39,685 nt of DNA from CAIOSQ01 sp964434345. GTDB lineage: Bacteria > Pseudomonadota > Alphaproteobacteria > CACIAM-22H2. Shown here piece after piece: positions 32,042 through 39,042 of the stretch. Both the position numbers and the translations under genes were made by a program. Location: assembly GCA_964434345.1 (NCBI GenBank), contig CAYSUY010000014.1:1-39685 (forward strand). The letters run 5' to 3'. Within the stretch, counting starts at the first letter, position 1. The number at the start of each line of letters is the position of its first letter. The notes under the pieces are model-generated. The model worked only from the letters and a program-made list of their open reading frames with translations, did not search any database and was not told the DNA's origin.

Positions 32042-33274
32042 TCAAGCCGCCCGGGTCATGCCGGCGAGGAGCCGGGCGGCGGCCGAGTTGCCGCTGCGCA
32101 GCGCCGTCTCGATCGTGCAGGGCAGATCCGGCACCGTCCAGTCCCCCGCCAGGATGGGCGCCGATGGCTGGCGCAGGAGGCGCTTGCGATCGTCGGCGAA
32201 GCGAGGCGTCTGGAGGGGCGTAGCGCGCCTTTCCTTGACGATGCGCCAGGCCGGCGGCAAAGCCGTCCCGTCCAGCCCCAGTACCGGCGCAGCATCGCGC
32301 CAGAGCAGGGTGGCGAGATCGGAAGCCGGCATGCCGGCGAGATCCCCGGCGGTGCTCGCAGTGACGCTCGCAATGTCGCCGCGATCAAGAACCCACTCCG
32401 CCGNNNNNNNNNNCATGTGGCCGGGCGGCCGGGCCAGCCGCACATGCAAATTGACGATCGATGAGTCGATCCAGGCCGGTGCCAGGCCAGGAAGCAGGCC
32501 GTCCAGTTCCCAGGGAGGAAGGGCAAGGATCAGCCGGTCCTGCGGCTGCAATTCGACCGCACCGCCGGCGAAAACGAGTGCAGTGCTGCCTGCATCCGAC
32601 GATTCGACCGCTCGCAAACGGTCACCGAATCGAAACTCCACGCCGTTTGCCCGCAGACGTGCCATCGCCGGGTCGATGAAGCCTCTGCCGAGGCTGCGCC
32701 GCGCAACCCCCATCCGCATTGCCGCACGGCCGCGCGCGAGAGTCATGCGCAGGACCCGCGCGAACGCACCCGCGTCGGCAAGCTGCGTCGGCGTATTCAT
32801 TACCGCGCGCGCCAGCGGATCCCAGAGCGCCTCGGCAAGGCCGCCACCGCGGACGAAGCGCGCACCGACCGTCGACGGCCCGAAGGGCAGGGCGAGCCGG
32901 AAAGCGGTCGCCAGTTCCACAACCCAGCTGCCGCCGGTCCGACGCCAGGCGCGTACGAAATCGCGGGGCCCGCCGAGCATCCAGGCGGCGCTACGCGCGG
33001 GCCAGATCATCCGCGGTCCGTCGGGGAGCCAGTGGATCTCGTCGCCGGTGCCGAGCTGCGCGAGGTGTCGCCGGACGGCGTCATTGGCACCAAGCACCGC
33101 ATGCGTTCCGTTGTCGATCTCGGCGCCGAGCCGACGATCGACCCAGGAGCGGCATCGTCCCCCCGCATGCGGCGCGGCCTCGTGCACGATGATCCGGACC
33201 CCCGCGCGCGCATGCGCCAGAGCCAGTGCCGCGCTCAGGCCTGCCAGACCGGCCCCGACGACATGGACGATCAT
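32042..33274 (-). CDS. hpnE: hydroxysqualene dehydroxylase (contains a 10-N gap)
   Basis: An approximately 410-residue FAD amine-oxidase-fold enzyme that reduces hydroxysqualene to squalene in the bacterial HpnCDE route. The N-terminal FAD site is IVHVVGAGLAGLSAALALAHA, then GGRCRSWVDRRLGAEIDNGTH. Later come DPLARAVMNTP and the C-terminal GDWTVPDLPCTIETALRSG, which are HpnE signatures. Ten N (32404-32413) interrupt the region before AEWVLDRGDIASVT. The stretch there looks shorter than in relatives, so coding sequence may be missing. The ATG at 33274 starts one base after the hpnC-hpnD stop, so translation is coupled. Confidence 0.92.
   Translation of the reverse strand: MIVHVVGAGLAGLSAALALAHARAGVRIIVHEAAPHAGGRCRSWVDRRLGAEIDNGTHAVLGANDAVRRHLAQLGTGDEIHWLPDGPRMIWPARSAAWMLGGPRDFVRAWRRTGGSWVVELATAFRLALPFGPSTVGARFVRGGGLAEALWDPLARAVMNTPTQLADAGAFARVLRMTLARGRAAMRMGVARRSLGRGFIDPAMARLRANGVEFRFGDRLRAVESSDAGSTALVFAGGAVELQPQDRLILALPPWELDGLLPGLAPAWIDSSIVNLHVRLARPPGHMXXXXAEWVLDRGDIASVTASTAGDLAGMPASDLATLLWRDAAPVLGLDGTALPPAWRIVKERRATPLQTPRFADDRKRLLRQPSAPILAGDWTVPDLPCTIETALRSGNSAAARLLAGMTRAA
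32404..32413. other. assembly gap of ten N inside hpnE
   Basis: Exactly ten unknown bases between codons for PPGHM and AEWVLDRGD (minus strand). Frame stays open across it, but HpnE proteins usually have a longer Pro/Gly-rich segment at this point, so the gap length is probably a placeholder. Confidence 0.9.
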
Positions 33275-33275
33275 G

Positions 33276-34910
33276 TCAGGTCGCGCCGCGCAACGCCGAA
33301 ACCAGGGCGCCACAGCGCTCGGCCCAGCCAAGGCGCGCGCCAGTCGACGGGCTCCGTGCGAGCTTCCGCAGCAGACGGCGATAGGTGGCGGCGATCAGCC
33401 GGACCGCAAGCAGCCGCGTCGCCTGCGTATCCGCGGCGAGCCGGTCGGCCTCGGCGAAGGCTGCCTGTGCGAGCGCGAGCAGCGCTTCGCGCACGCGTGC
33501 GAAGCGCGGGTCCGCCGTCAGGACGGCGATGTCGGCGCCGGGATCCAGCCCCGCTTGCCGAATCAGCTCGGCGGGCACATAGAGCCGCCCGCGCGCGGCA
33601 TCTTCCTCGATATCGCGCAGGATGTTGACGATCTGCAGCGCCTCGCCGAGCGCGACCGCGTAGGCGACGTCGCCGGGACCGCGCAGCCCCGCGGCTGCGA
33701 GCACGAGAACGCCGATCGACCCGGCCACCTGCCGGCAATAGGTCCGCAGAGCCGAGAGTTCGGGTGCCTTCGCGCCTTGGGAGGAATCCGCTTCCAGCCC
33801 GTCGATGAGAGCCAGGAACTCCGCGCGCGGCAGAATGCCGTTCCAGGGGCGCAGTGCCGCGAGCAGAGGCTCCTCGGGAGCGGAAGCGGCCGGTTCCGCG
33901 AAAGCGGCACGCCAGGAGGCGAGCGCAGCGAGCTTCGTCGCCGGCGCCGCACCGCCATCGGCGATGTCGTCGAGACGGCGCGCGACGGCGTAGATGGCCG
34001 CGACCGCACCGCGCGCGCGGGCCGGAAAGAGGCGCATCGCGATCGCGAAACTCGACCCGCCGGACCTCCCGGGATGGCGCAGCGCGGCGCAGAGGAAACG
34101 CAATGCCTTCTCCCACCGCGGCAAGGCCACCCGGCTGGCAAGAGGATCCGCACGACGCAGACGTCTGGACAGGGCGGTGGCGATCGCGTGGATGCCGGCG
34201 CTCTCGCGTGCCAACCCGTTGGCGCCCAGCATCCCTGCCAGGGGAGCCGCTTCGGCGAGCAGCGTATCCACGCGATCGAGCATGCGATCGAGTACGCGTC
34301 TCAGCGCGGGGTTCGCCGCCGCCGCGCCCAGCGCGTCGGGACCGAGTCCTTCATCCGCGAGCCAGCGCGTGGGCACATAGCAGCGACCGAGCCGTGTCCA
34401 ATCGGCCCGGCAATCCTGAATGTGGTTCAGGATCTGAAGCGCCGCGCAGAGCGCGTCGCTGGCGCGCGCCGCATCCTCGGCCTCGCCATGCAGCGCGAGA
34501 AGGAAGCGTCCGACCGGCGCGGCGGAATAGCCGCAATAGGCCATCAGGTCGCTCCAGCTCGCGCAGGGCCGTGCCTGCGCATCGGCGAGGAAGGCTTGCA
34601 GCAATCGGCGGGCATGGACGACATCGACGGCATGGCGGATCGCCGCCCGCCGCAATGCCGCGCAATCCTCGGCCAGGGCGTCGCCGGGCGTGGCCTCGCC
34701 GCCCGCGAGCACGGCGTCGAGCTCCAGCAGACGGGCGCTCTTCATGGCCGGGGAAAGCGCAGGATCATCCGCGATCTCATCCGCGCCGCGCGCCACGCGA
34801 TAGAACGCGAGCACGACGGGCCGGATGCCCGGCGCCATGAGGCGCGAGGCGACCGGGAAATTCTCGGAGCGGCGCGCAGCGGCGACCGGATCGGGCTTGG
34901 GCATGGCCAT
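33276..34910 (-). CDS. hpnC-hpnD: fused squalene synthase HpnC-HpnD
   Basis: A single 544-residue frame joins two squalene/phytoene synthase domains. The N-terminal half (1 to about 270) is HpnC: SENFPVASRLM, first Asp motif DEIAD (44-48), and NHIQDCRAD followed by GRCYVP (162-179). The C-terminal half (about 284-544) is HpnD: GGSSFAIAMRLFP, DDIAD (314-318), YCRQVAGSIGVL, and NILRDIEEDAARGRLYVP (429-446). HpnD makes presqualene diphosphate from farnesyl diphosphate and HpnC turns it into hydroxysqualene, so one chain carries two consecutive steps; hpnE, the third step, follows after one base. The genes are normally separate. The junction (WEKALRFLCAALRHPGRSGGSS) has no extra linker, no gap and no frame break. 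ATG 34910 chosen; ATG 34904 and TTG 34916 are alternatives. Confidence 0.93.
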   Translation of the reverse strand: MAMPKPDPVAAARRSENFPVASRLMAPGIRPVVLAFYRVARGADEIADDPALSPAMKSARLLELDAVLAGGEATPGDALAEDCAALRRAAIRHAVDVVHARRLLQAFLADAQARPCASWSDLMAYCGYSAAPVGRFLLALHGEAEDAARASDALCAALQILNHIQDCRADWTRLGRCYVPTRWLADEGLGPDALGAAAANPALRRVLDRMLDRVDTLLAEAAPLAGMLGANGLARESAGIHAIATALSRRLRRADPLASRVALPRWEKALRFLCAALRHPGRSGGSSFAIAMRLFPARARGAVAAIYAVARRLDDIADGGAAPATKLAALASWRAAFAEPAASAPEEPLLAALRPWNGILPRAEFLALIDGLEADSSQGAKAPELSALRTYCRQVAGSIGVLVLAAAGLRGPGDVAYAVALGEALQIVNILRDIEEDAARGRLYVPAELIRQAGLDPGADIAVLTADPRFARVREALLALAQAAFAEADRLAADTQATRLLAVRLIAATYRRLLRKLARSPSTGARLGWAERCGALVSALRGAT

Positions 34911-34939
34911 CGGCAAGGCTCGGGTTATATACCGATGCG
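34911..34939. promoter_or_regulatory. 29-bp divergent spacer with TATATA element
   Basis: Only 29 bases separate the hpnC-hpnD start from the NDUFAF6-like start. The spacer holds the one AT-rich block nearby, TTATATA (34925-34931). Read as TATATA on the plus strand it would give a transcript starting at or just before the ATG at 34940 (leaderless or nearly so). Read as TATAAC on the minus strand it would give a very short hpnCD leader. No good -35 is visible on either strand. Confidence 0.35.
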
Positions 34940-35779
34940 ATGTCGGGCGACGAGGTCGAGTACTGCGCGGAAGCGGTTCGCAAGGGCGACCGGGACCGCT
35001 GGCTCTGCGCGCTGTTCGCGCCGGAAGCGGCGCGCCCGGCCGTGCTGGCCCTTCTTGCCTTCAACCTCGAGCTTGCGCGCATCCGGGACAGCGTCCGCGA
35101 ACCGCATATGGCGCTGATCCGGCTGCAATGGTGGCGAGATGCCATCGGCGAGGCCGTCGCGGGGGCGCCGCGCCGTCATCCTGTCTGTATCGCGCTGGCC
35201 GACGGACTCGCGCGACACGAGGCGATGGCGTCGCTGCTGAACGCCATGATCGACGCGCGCGAGAAGGACATCGAGGAGATGCCCTTCGTGACGATGGCGG
35301 ACCTCGTCGCCTATGCCGAGGCGACAAGTGGCGCCCTGGCGCGTGGCGTCGCTCTTGCCTTCGGCCTGCACGGCGCGGACGCTGCGCAGAGTGCGCTGGC
35401 GCTTGGGCGCGGCTGGGCGCTGGTCGGGCTGGTTCGCGCGGCCGCACATCAGGCGGCGCTGCGGCGCTGCCCCGTGCCCGCGCAGATCCTGTCCGACAAC
35501 GGCGTCGATGTGGAAGCGTGGTTCGCGGGCCGCCCGGGTCCGGGGGCGGCCGGCGCGATCCGCGCGATCTCATTGCAGGCGCAATCCAGCTTTGCCGCCG
35601 CACACCCTGCGGCACTGCGCGATGCGGGCCTCGTCCTCGGCGGACTCGCGATCCTCGGGCGCACCCATCTGAAGCGGGTCGCGCGCGCCGGGCACGACCC
35701 CTTTGCACCCGAACTTGCGGCTGCGTCTCCGTCCGATCCCGTGCGCCTGGCGTTCTCGTGGCTGCTTCGCCGCTGGTAG
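34940..35779 (+). CDS. squalene/phytoene synthase-fold protein, catalytically degenerate (NDUFAF6-like)
   Basis: A 279-residue protein of the squalene/phytoene synthase family, but without the Asp-rich catalytic motifs. The first motif position reads NLELARIRDSVREP and the second reads GLVRAAAHQAALRRCPVP, with no DxxxD. LIRLQWWRDAIGEA is the hallmark of the NDUFAF6-like branch, the homologues of a human complex I assembly factor. It is therefore more likely an assembly factor than an enzyme. It is divergent from the true synthase fusion hpnC-hpnD and 3.7 kb from the NDUFAF3-like gene. It is convergent with trmFO, seven bases apart. Confidence 0.87.
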   Translation: MSGDEVEYCAEAVRKGDRDRWLCALFAPEAARPAVLALLAFNLELARIRDSVREPHMALIRLQWWRDAIGEAVAGAPRRHPVCIALADGLARHEAMASLLNAMIDAREKDIEEMPFVTMADLVAYAEATSGALARGVALAFGLHGADAAQSALALGRGWALVGLVRAAAHQAALRRCPVPAQILSDNGVDVEAWFAGRPGPGAAGAIRAISLQAQSSFAAAHPAALRDAGLVLGGLAILGRTHLKRVARAGHDPFAPELAAASPSDPVRLAFSWLLRRW

Positions 35780-35786
35780 CCGGCGC

Positions 35787-37154
35787 TCAGCCGGTGCGCG
35801 CGATCCAGGCCTGCAGATCGGCGCGGGCACGGGCCGTCAACAGACGCCGCCGGTCGGTGCCACGAACAAGCGGGCGTCCCTTGGCGTCTTTTTCGGCATC
35901 CTCGGCGAGGGGCGGAAACAGCCCGAAATTGCAGTTCATCGGCTGGTAGGTCGCACTATCCGCGCCGCCGGTGACGTGCCCGAGCAGCGCCCCCAAAGCC
36001 GTCGTCACGGGCGGTTCCATGATGGCTTCCGCGCGGCGCTCCGCGGCCGCGAAGCGCCCAGCGAGCAGGCCGATGGCCGCACTCTCGACATAGCCCTCGA
36101 CGCCGGTCACCTGTCCGGCGAAGCGCAGGCGCGGCATCGATTTCAGACGCAGGGTCGCGTCGAGCAGACGCGGCGCGTTGATGAACGTGTTCCGGTGCAA
36201 TCCGCCGAGACGCGCGAACTCCGCGTTCTGAAGTCCCGGGATCGTCCGGAAGATCCGGACCTGTTCGGCGTGGCGAAGCTTCGTCTGGAAGCCGACGATG
36301 TTGTAGAGCGTGCCGAGCGCGTTGTCCTGGCGCAGCTGGACGACGGCGTAGGGGCGCCTGCCGTTGCGCGGATCCATGAGCCCCACCGGCTTCATCGGCC
36401 CGAACCGCAGCGTGTCGAGCCCGCGCGACGCCATCACCTCGATCGGGAGACATCCCTCGAAATAGGGCGTCGAGGTCTCCCATTCCTTGAAGTCCGTCTT
36501 CTCGCCCGCGAGCAGGGCCGCGACGAAGTCGCGATATCCCTGCTTCTCGAGGGGGCAGTTCACGTATGCGGCGGTATCGCCGGCGGGGCCGGCCTTGTCC
36601 CAGCGCGACTGCATCCAGGCGATATCGAAATCGATGCTGTCGCGATGGACGATCGGCGCGATGGCATCGAAGAAGGCGAGCGCGTCGCTACCGGTGACGT
36701 CGCGGATCGCGTCGGCGAGGGACGGCGAGGTGAGAGGGCCCGTGGCGAGGATCACATTGTCCCAGTCCGCGGGCGGCAGGCCGGCCACCTCCTCGCGACG
36801 GATCGTGACGCGGGGGTGCGCCGATAGCGCCTCCGTCACCGCGCGCGCGAAACCGGTCCGGTCGACCGCCAGGGCCGATCCTGCGGGAACCTGATGCGCA
36901 TCGGCCGCCTGCATGATCAACGACCCGGCGGCACGCAATTCAGCGTGCAGGAGCCCGACGGCGTTGGTCTCGGCATCGTCGGAGCGCAGGGAGTTCGAGC
37001 ACACGAGTTCGGCGAGGTCCTCGGACGCGTGGGCATCGGTGGGGCGCACTGGCCGCATCTCGTGGAGGACGACCGGGACGTCCCGGCGCGCGAGTTGCCA
37101 GGCAGCTTCAGCTCCGGCGAGGCCGCCGCCGACGACGTGGACAGGATCCATCAT
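35787..37154 (-). CDS. trmFO: methylenetetrahydrofolate--tRNA-(uracil-5-)-methyltransferase
   Basis: A 455-residue folate- and FAD-dependent enzyme that forms ribothymidine at position 54 of tRNA. N-terminal FAD site VHVVGGGLAGAEAAWQLA and the LVCSNSLRSDD segment with the N-terminal catalytic Cys (about residue 52). AAYVNCPLEKQGY contains a second conserved Cys. LRFGPMKPVGLMDPR, GFQTKLRHAEQVRIFRTIPGLQNAEFARLGGLHRNTFINAP and FAGQVTGVEGYVESAA are family signatures. The ATG at 37154 (followed by a second ATG) precedes the FAD motif directly; the upstream frame is not conserved-looking. Divergent from ridA by 70 bases. Confidence 0.97.
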   Translation of the reverse strand: MMDPVHVVGGGLAGAEAAWQLARRDVPVVLHEMRPVRPTDAHASEDLAELVCSNSLRSDDAETNAVGLLHAELRAAGSLIMQAADAHQVPAGSALAVDRTGFARAVTEALSAHPRVTIRREEVAGLPPADWDNVILATGPLTSPSLADAIRDVTGSDALAFFDAIAPIVHRDSIDFDIAWMQSRWDKAGPAGDTAAYVNCPLEKQGYRDFVAALLAGEKTDFKEWETSTPYFEGCLPIEVMASRGLDTLRFGPMKPVGLMDPRNGRRPYAVVQLRQDNALGTLYNIVGFQTKLRHAEQVRIFRTIPGLQNAEFARLGGLHRNTFINAPRLLDATLRLKSMPRLRFAGQVTGVEGYVESAAIGLLAGRFAAAERRAEAIMEPPVTTALGALLGHVTGGADSATYQPMNCNFGLFPPLAEDAEKDAKGRPLVRGTDRRRLLTARARADLQAWIARTG

Positions 37155-37224
37155 GGCGTTGCTAGATAGGGCCACGCGGCGGCAATGTCGATTCCGCGCC
37201 GCGACCCCATCCCAGGAGGCCTCC

Positions 37225-37608
37225 ATGAAGATCCTGAACCCGCCCGGCATCGCCGCGCCGGTCGGCAGCTACAGCCACGCGATCGAAACGCCTCCGGGCG
37301 CGCGGATCCTTCATATCAGCGGCCAGGTCGGGATCGACGCAGCTGGCGCAGCGGCTACGGATTTCCGCGGCCAGGCCGAACTGGTCTGGCGCAACATCGT
37401 CGCGATCCTAGACGCGGGCGGGATGGGCATCGGCGACCTCGTGCGCGTCAACACCTACCTTGTCGACGCGGCCGACATCCCGGAAAGCCGGGCCGTGCGG
37501 AAGACCGTTCTCGGCGACCACAGGCCCGCCTCGACGCTGCTCGTGGTGAGCGCGCTCGCCAGCCCCGCGTTCCGGATCGAGATCGAGGCCTGGGCGGCGC
37601 GCGCGTGA
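37225..37608 (+). CDS. RidA family protein (enamine/imine deaminase)
   Basis: A 127-residue YjgF/YER057c/UK114 protein that hydrolyses reactive enamine/imine intermediates. ILHISGQVGIDAAG, VWRNIVAILDAGGMGIGDLVRVNTYLVD and the C-terminal SPAFRIEIEAWA, with the Arg that binds the substrate carboxylate, are present. A perfect AGGAGG (37214-37219) five bases before the ATG fixes the start, unusually strong for this window. It trims a longer open frame that runs in from trmFO's antisense strand. No biosynthetic partner is adjacent. Confidence 0.93.
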   Translation: MKILNPPGIAAPVGSYSHAIETPPGARILHISGQVGIDAAGAAATDFRGQAELVWRNIVAILDAGGMGIGDLVRVNTYLVDAADIPESRAVRKTVLGDHRPASTLLVVSALASPAFRIEIEAWAARA

Positions 37609-37667
37609 TGCCGGAGACTTTCCACGCACGGCGACGTGGTTAACGAAATCTTCGTGGCTTGGCGGCA

Positions 37668-38510
37668 ATGGTCACGCCCATGCGCATGATCCTCTCGCTC
37701 CTCGCGCTGCTGACCATGCTCGGCGCGGCGCCCGCTTCGGCCCAGGCACCCGTCAGCCAGGGATATGAACTGGCCGACGCCTATTTCAGACGCGGCAATT
37801 TCGCCTCCGCCTATCTGATCGGCCTGCCCGCGGCGCAGGCCGGAGATCCGCGCGCACAATTCCTCATGGGCAAATTGTCCTATATCGGACGACCGCCCAT
37901 CGCGCGGGACCTGAAGGAGGCGATGCGCTGGTACACGCTCGCCGCGGGGCGCGGCCACGCCGAGGCACAGTTTGCGCTCGCGCAGGGCTTCGCCCGCGGG
38001 GAAGGCGTGCCGGTCGACAGGAACCGCTCGCTCCACTGGCTCACCCAGGCCGCCAACAACGGCTACGTGCCTGCGATGATGAGCCTCGCGCGGCTCAATG
38101 ACGATGGCGTCGCACAACCGCGCGACCGTGCCGCGGCGACCGAGTGGGTCCGTCGCGCCGCGGAGCGCGGCGATCCGCGGGCCCAGGCGCTCTACGCGGA
38201 CAGGCTCGAAGCCGGGATCGGCGTGGCGCCGAACGAAGTGCTGGCGGATGAATGGCGGCAGCGCGCGGCAGCCGCCGCCGAACCGATGGGGCTCATCAGC
38301 CGCGCCCGCGACATCATGCGGGAGCGCGACCCCAAGCGCTCCGCGCTCATCGAGGCCTATGCGAGCGCCGCCTTCGTCGAGGCGAAGTCCGAAGGCGACC
38401 TCAAGCGCGAGGCAGCCTCCATCATGGCGGATCTGTCCCGCCGCATGACACCGGCCGACATCGCGGAGGCGAATGCCAAGCTGTCGGCGATGCAGCCCGG
38501 CAAGATCTGA
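37668..38510 (+). CDS. secreted Sel1-repeat (TPR-like) protein
   Basis: A 280-residue exported protein. A signal peptide (MRMILSLLALLTMLGAAPASAQA) is followed by tandem Sel1-like helical repeats of about 36 residues between roughly 35 and 195. Examples are AAQAGDPRAQFLMGKLSYIG, AAGRGHAEAQFALAQGFARGEGVP, AANNGYVPAMMSLARLNDDGV and AAERGDPRAQALYADRLEAG. A helical tail follows. Such repeats mediate protein-protein contacts, often in the envelope. The start could be ATG 37668 (chosen), ATG 37680, which gives the neatest signal peptide, or TTG 37659. It stands alone, convergent with the unknown gene at 38536. Confidence 0.85.
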   Translation: MVTPMRMILSLLALLTMLGAAPASAQAPVSQGYELADAYFRRGNFASAYLIGLPAAQAGDPRAQFLMGKLSYIGRPPIARDLKEAMRWYTLAAGRGHAEAQFALAQGFARGEGVPVDRNRSLHWLTQAANNGYVPAMMSLARLNDDGVAQPRDRAAATEWVRRAAERGDPRAQALYADRLEAGIGVAPNEVLADEWRQRAAAAAEPMGLISRARDIMRERDPKRSALIEAYASAAFVEAKSEGDLKREAASIMADLSRRMTPADIAEANAKLSAMQPGKI

Positions 38511-38535
38511 CGCCGCCCGGCCGCGCGACCCCGGC

Positions 38536-39042
38536 TCAGTACATGTAGAGGAAGACCGCGCTGAGCCCCTCGCCGCGGGCCGGCTTGCGGTGCACGATGC
38601 GAATGCGCCGCCCTTCGGCCACCATCCAGTCCTGGATCAGTCGGGTCACGCCGTCGTCACCCGTCTCGATGCTCTGATGGGTAGCGGCCTCCGGCCAGCA
38701 CGCATCGAGGCGCTCCGCGTGACGCGCGGCGATCCGTCCAGCCTCCGCGACGTCGTTCGCACGGTGAAGACACCAGAAGGCGCGCGTCACATCGTCGACC
38801 CAGCACGCGTCGAAGCCGGTCAGCGTGATCCGGGCGCGCCAGGAATCGAACAGCGTCACATACTCGTCGCTTGCGACCTCGCGAAACTGCCGCGGCGCCG
38901 CGCCCAGCACCTCGCCGAGCGTCGTGCACGCCGCGCTCGCCTCGTCTGCCCCCTGCGTCCGCGCATCGCGCGGCACAAGCACGGCAAGGAGTCCGAGCGC
39001 GAGACCGATCCGCCACGCCGAAGACGCGGCACGGCGCGTCAT
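38536..39042 (-). CDS. secreted cysteine-containing protein of unknown function, coupled to uvrA
   Basis: A 168-residue protein I do not recognise. The N-terminus has a basic start and hydrophobic core (MTRRAASSAWRIGLALGLLAVLVP), ending near ARTQG, so it is probably exported. The mature part has four Cys (39, 80, 91, 115), an even number that allows two disulfides, and aromatic-rich stretches (LTGFDACWVDDVTRAFWCLHRAND). It ends in a hydrophobic SAVFLYMY. The ATG at 39042 overlaps the uvrA stop as ATGA, so it is translated behind uvrA. That link is probably positional, because UvrA is cytoplasmic. Confidence 0.75.
   Translation of the reverse strand: MTRRAASSAWRIGLALGLLAVLVPRDARTQGADEASAACTTLGEVLGAAPRQFREVASDEYVTLFDSWRARITLTGFDACWVDDVTRAFWCLHRANDVAEAGRIAARHAERLDACWPEAATHQSIETGDDGVTRLIQDWMVAEGRRIRIVHRKPARGEGLSAVFLYMY

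Noticed and set aside
33276..34910. Two separate genes hpnC and hpnD with a missed stop.
   Set aside because: The frame is continuous over the junction with no N, stop or shift, and no ribosome site precedes an internal start. Internal initiation remains possible.
34940..35779. Phytoene synthase of a carotenoid pathway.
   Set aside because: Both catalytic Asp motifs are missing and the LQWWRDA signature points to the NDUFAF6-like branch; no carotenoid genes are nearby.
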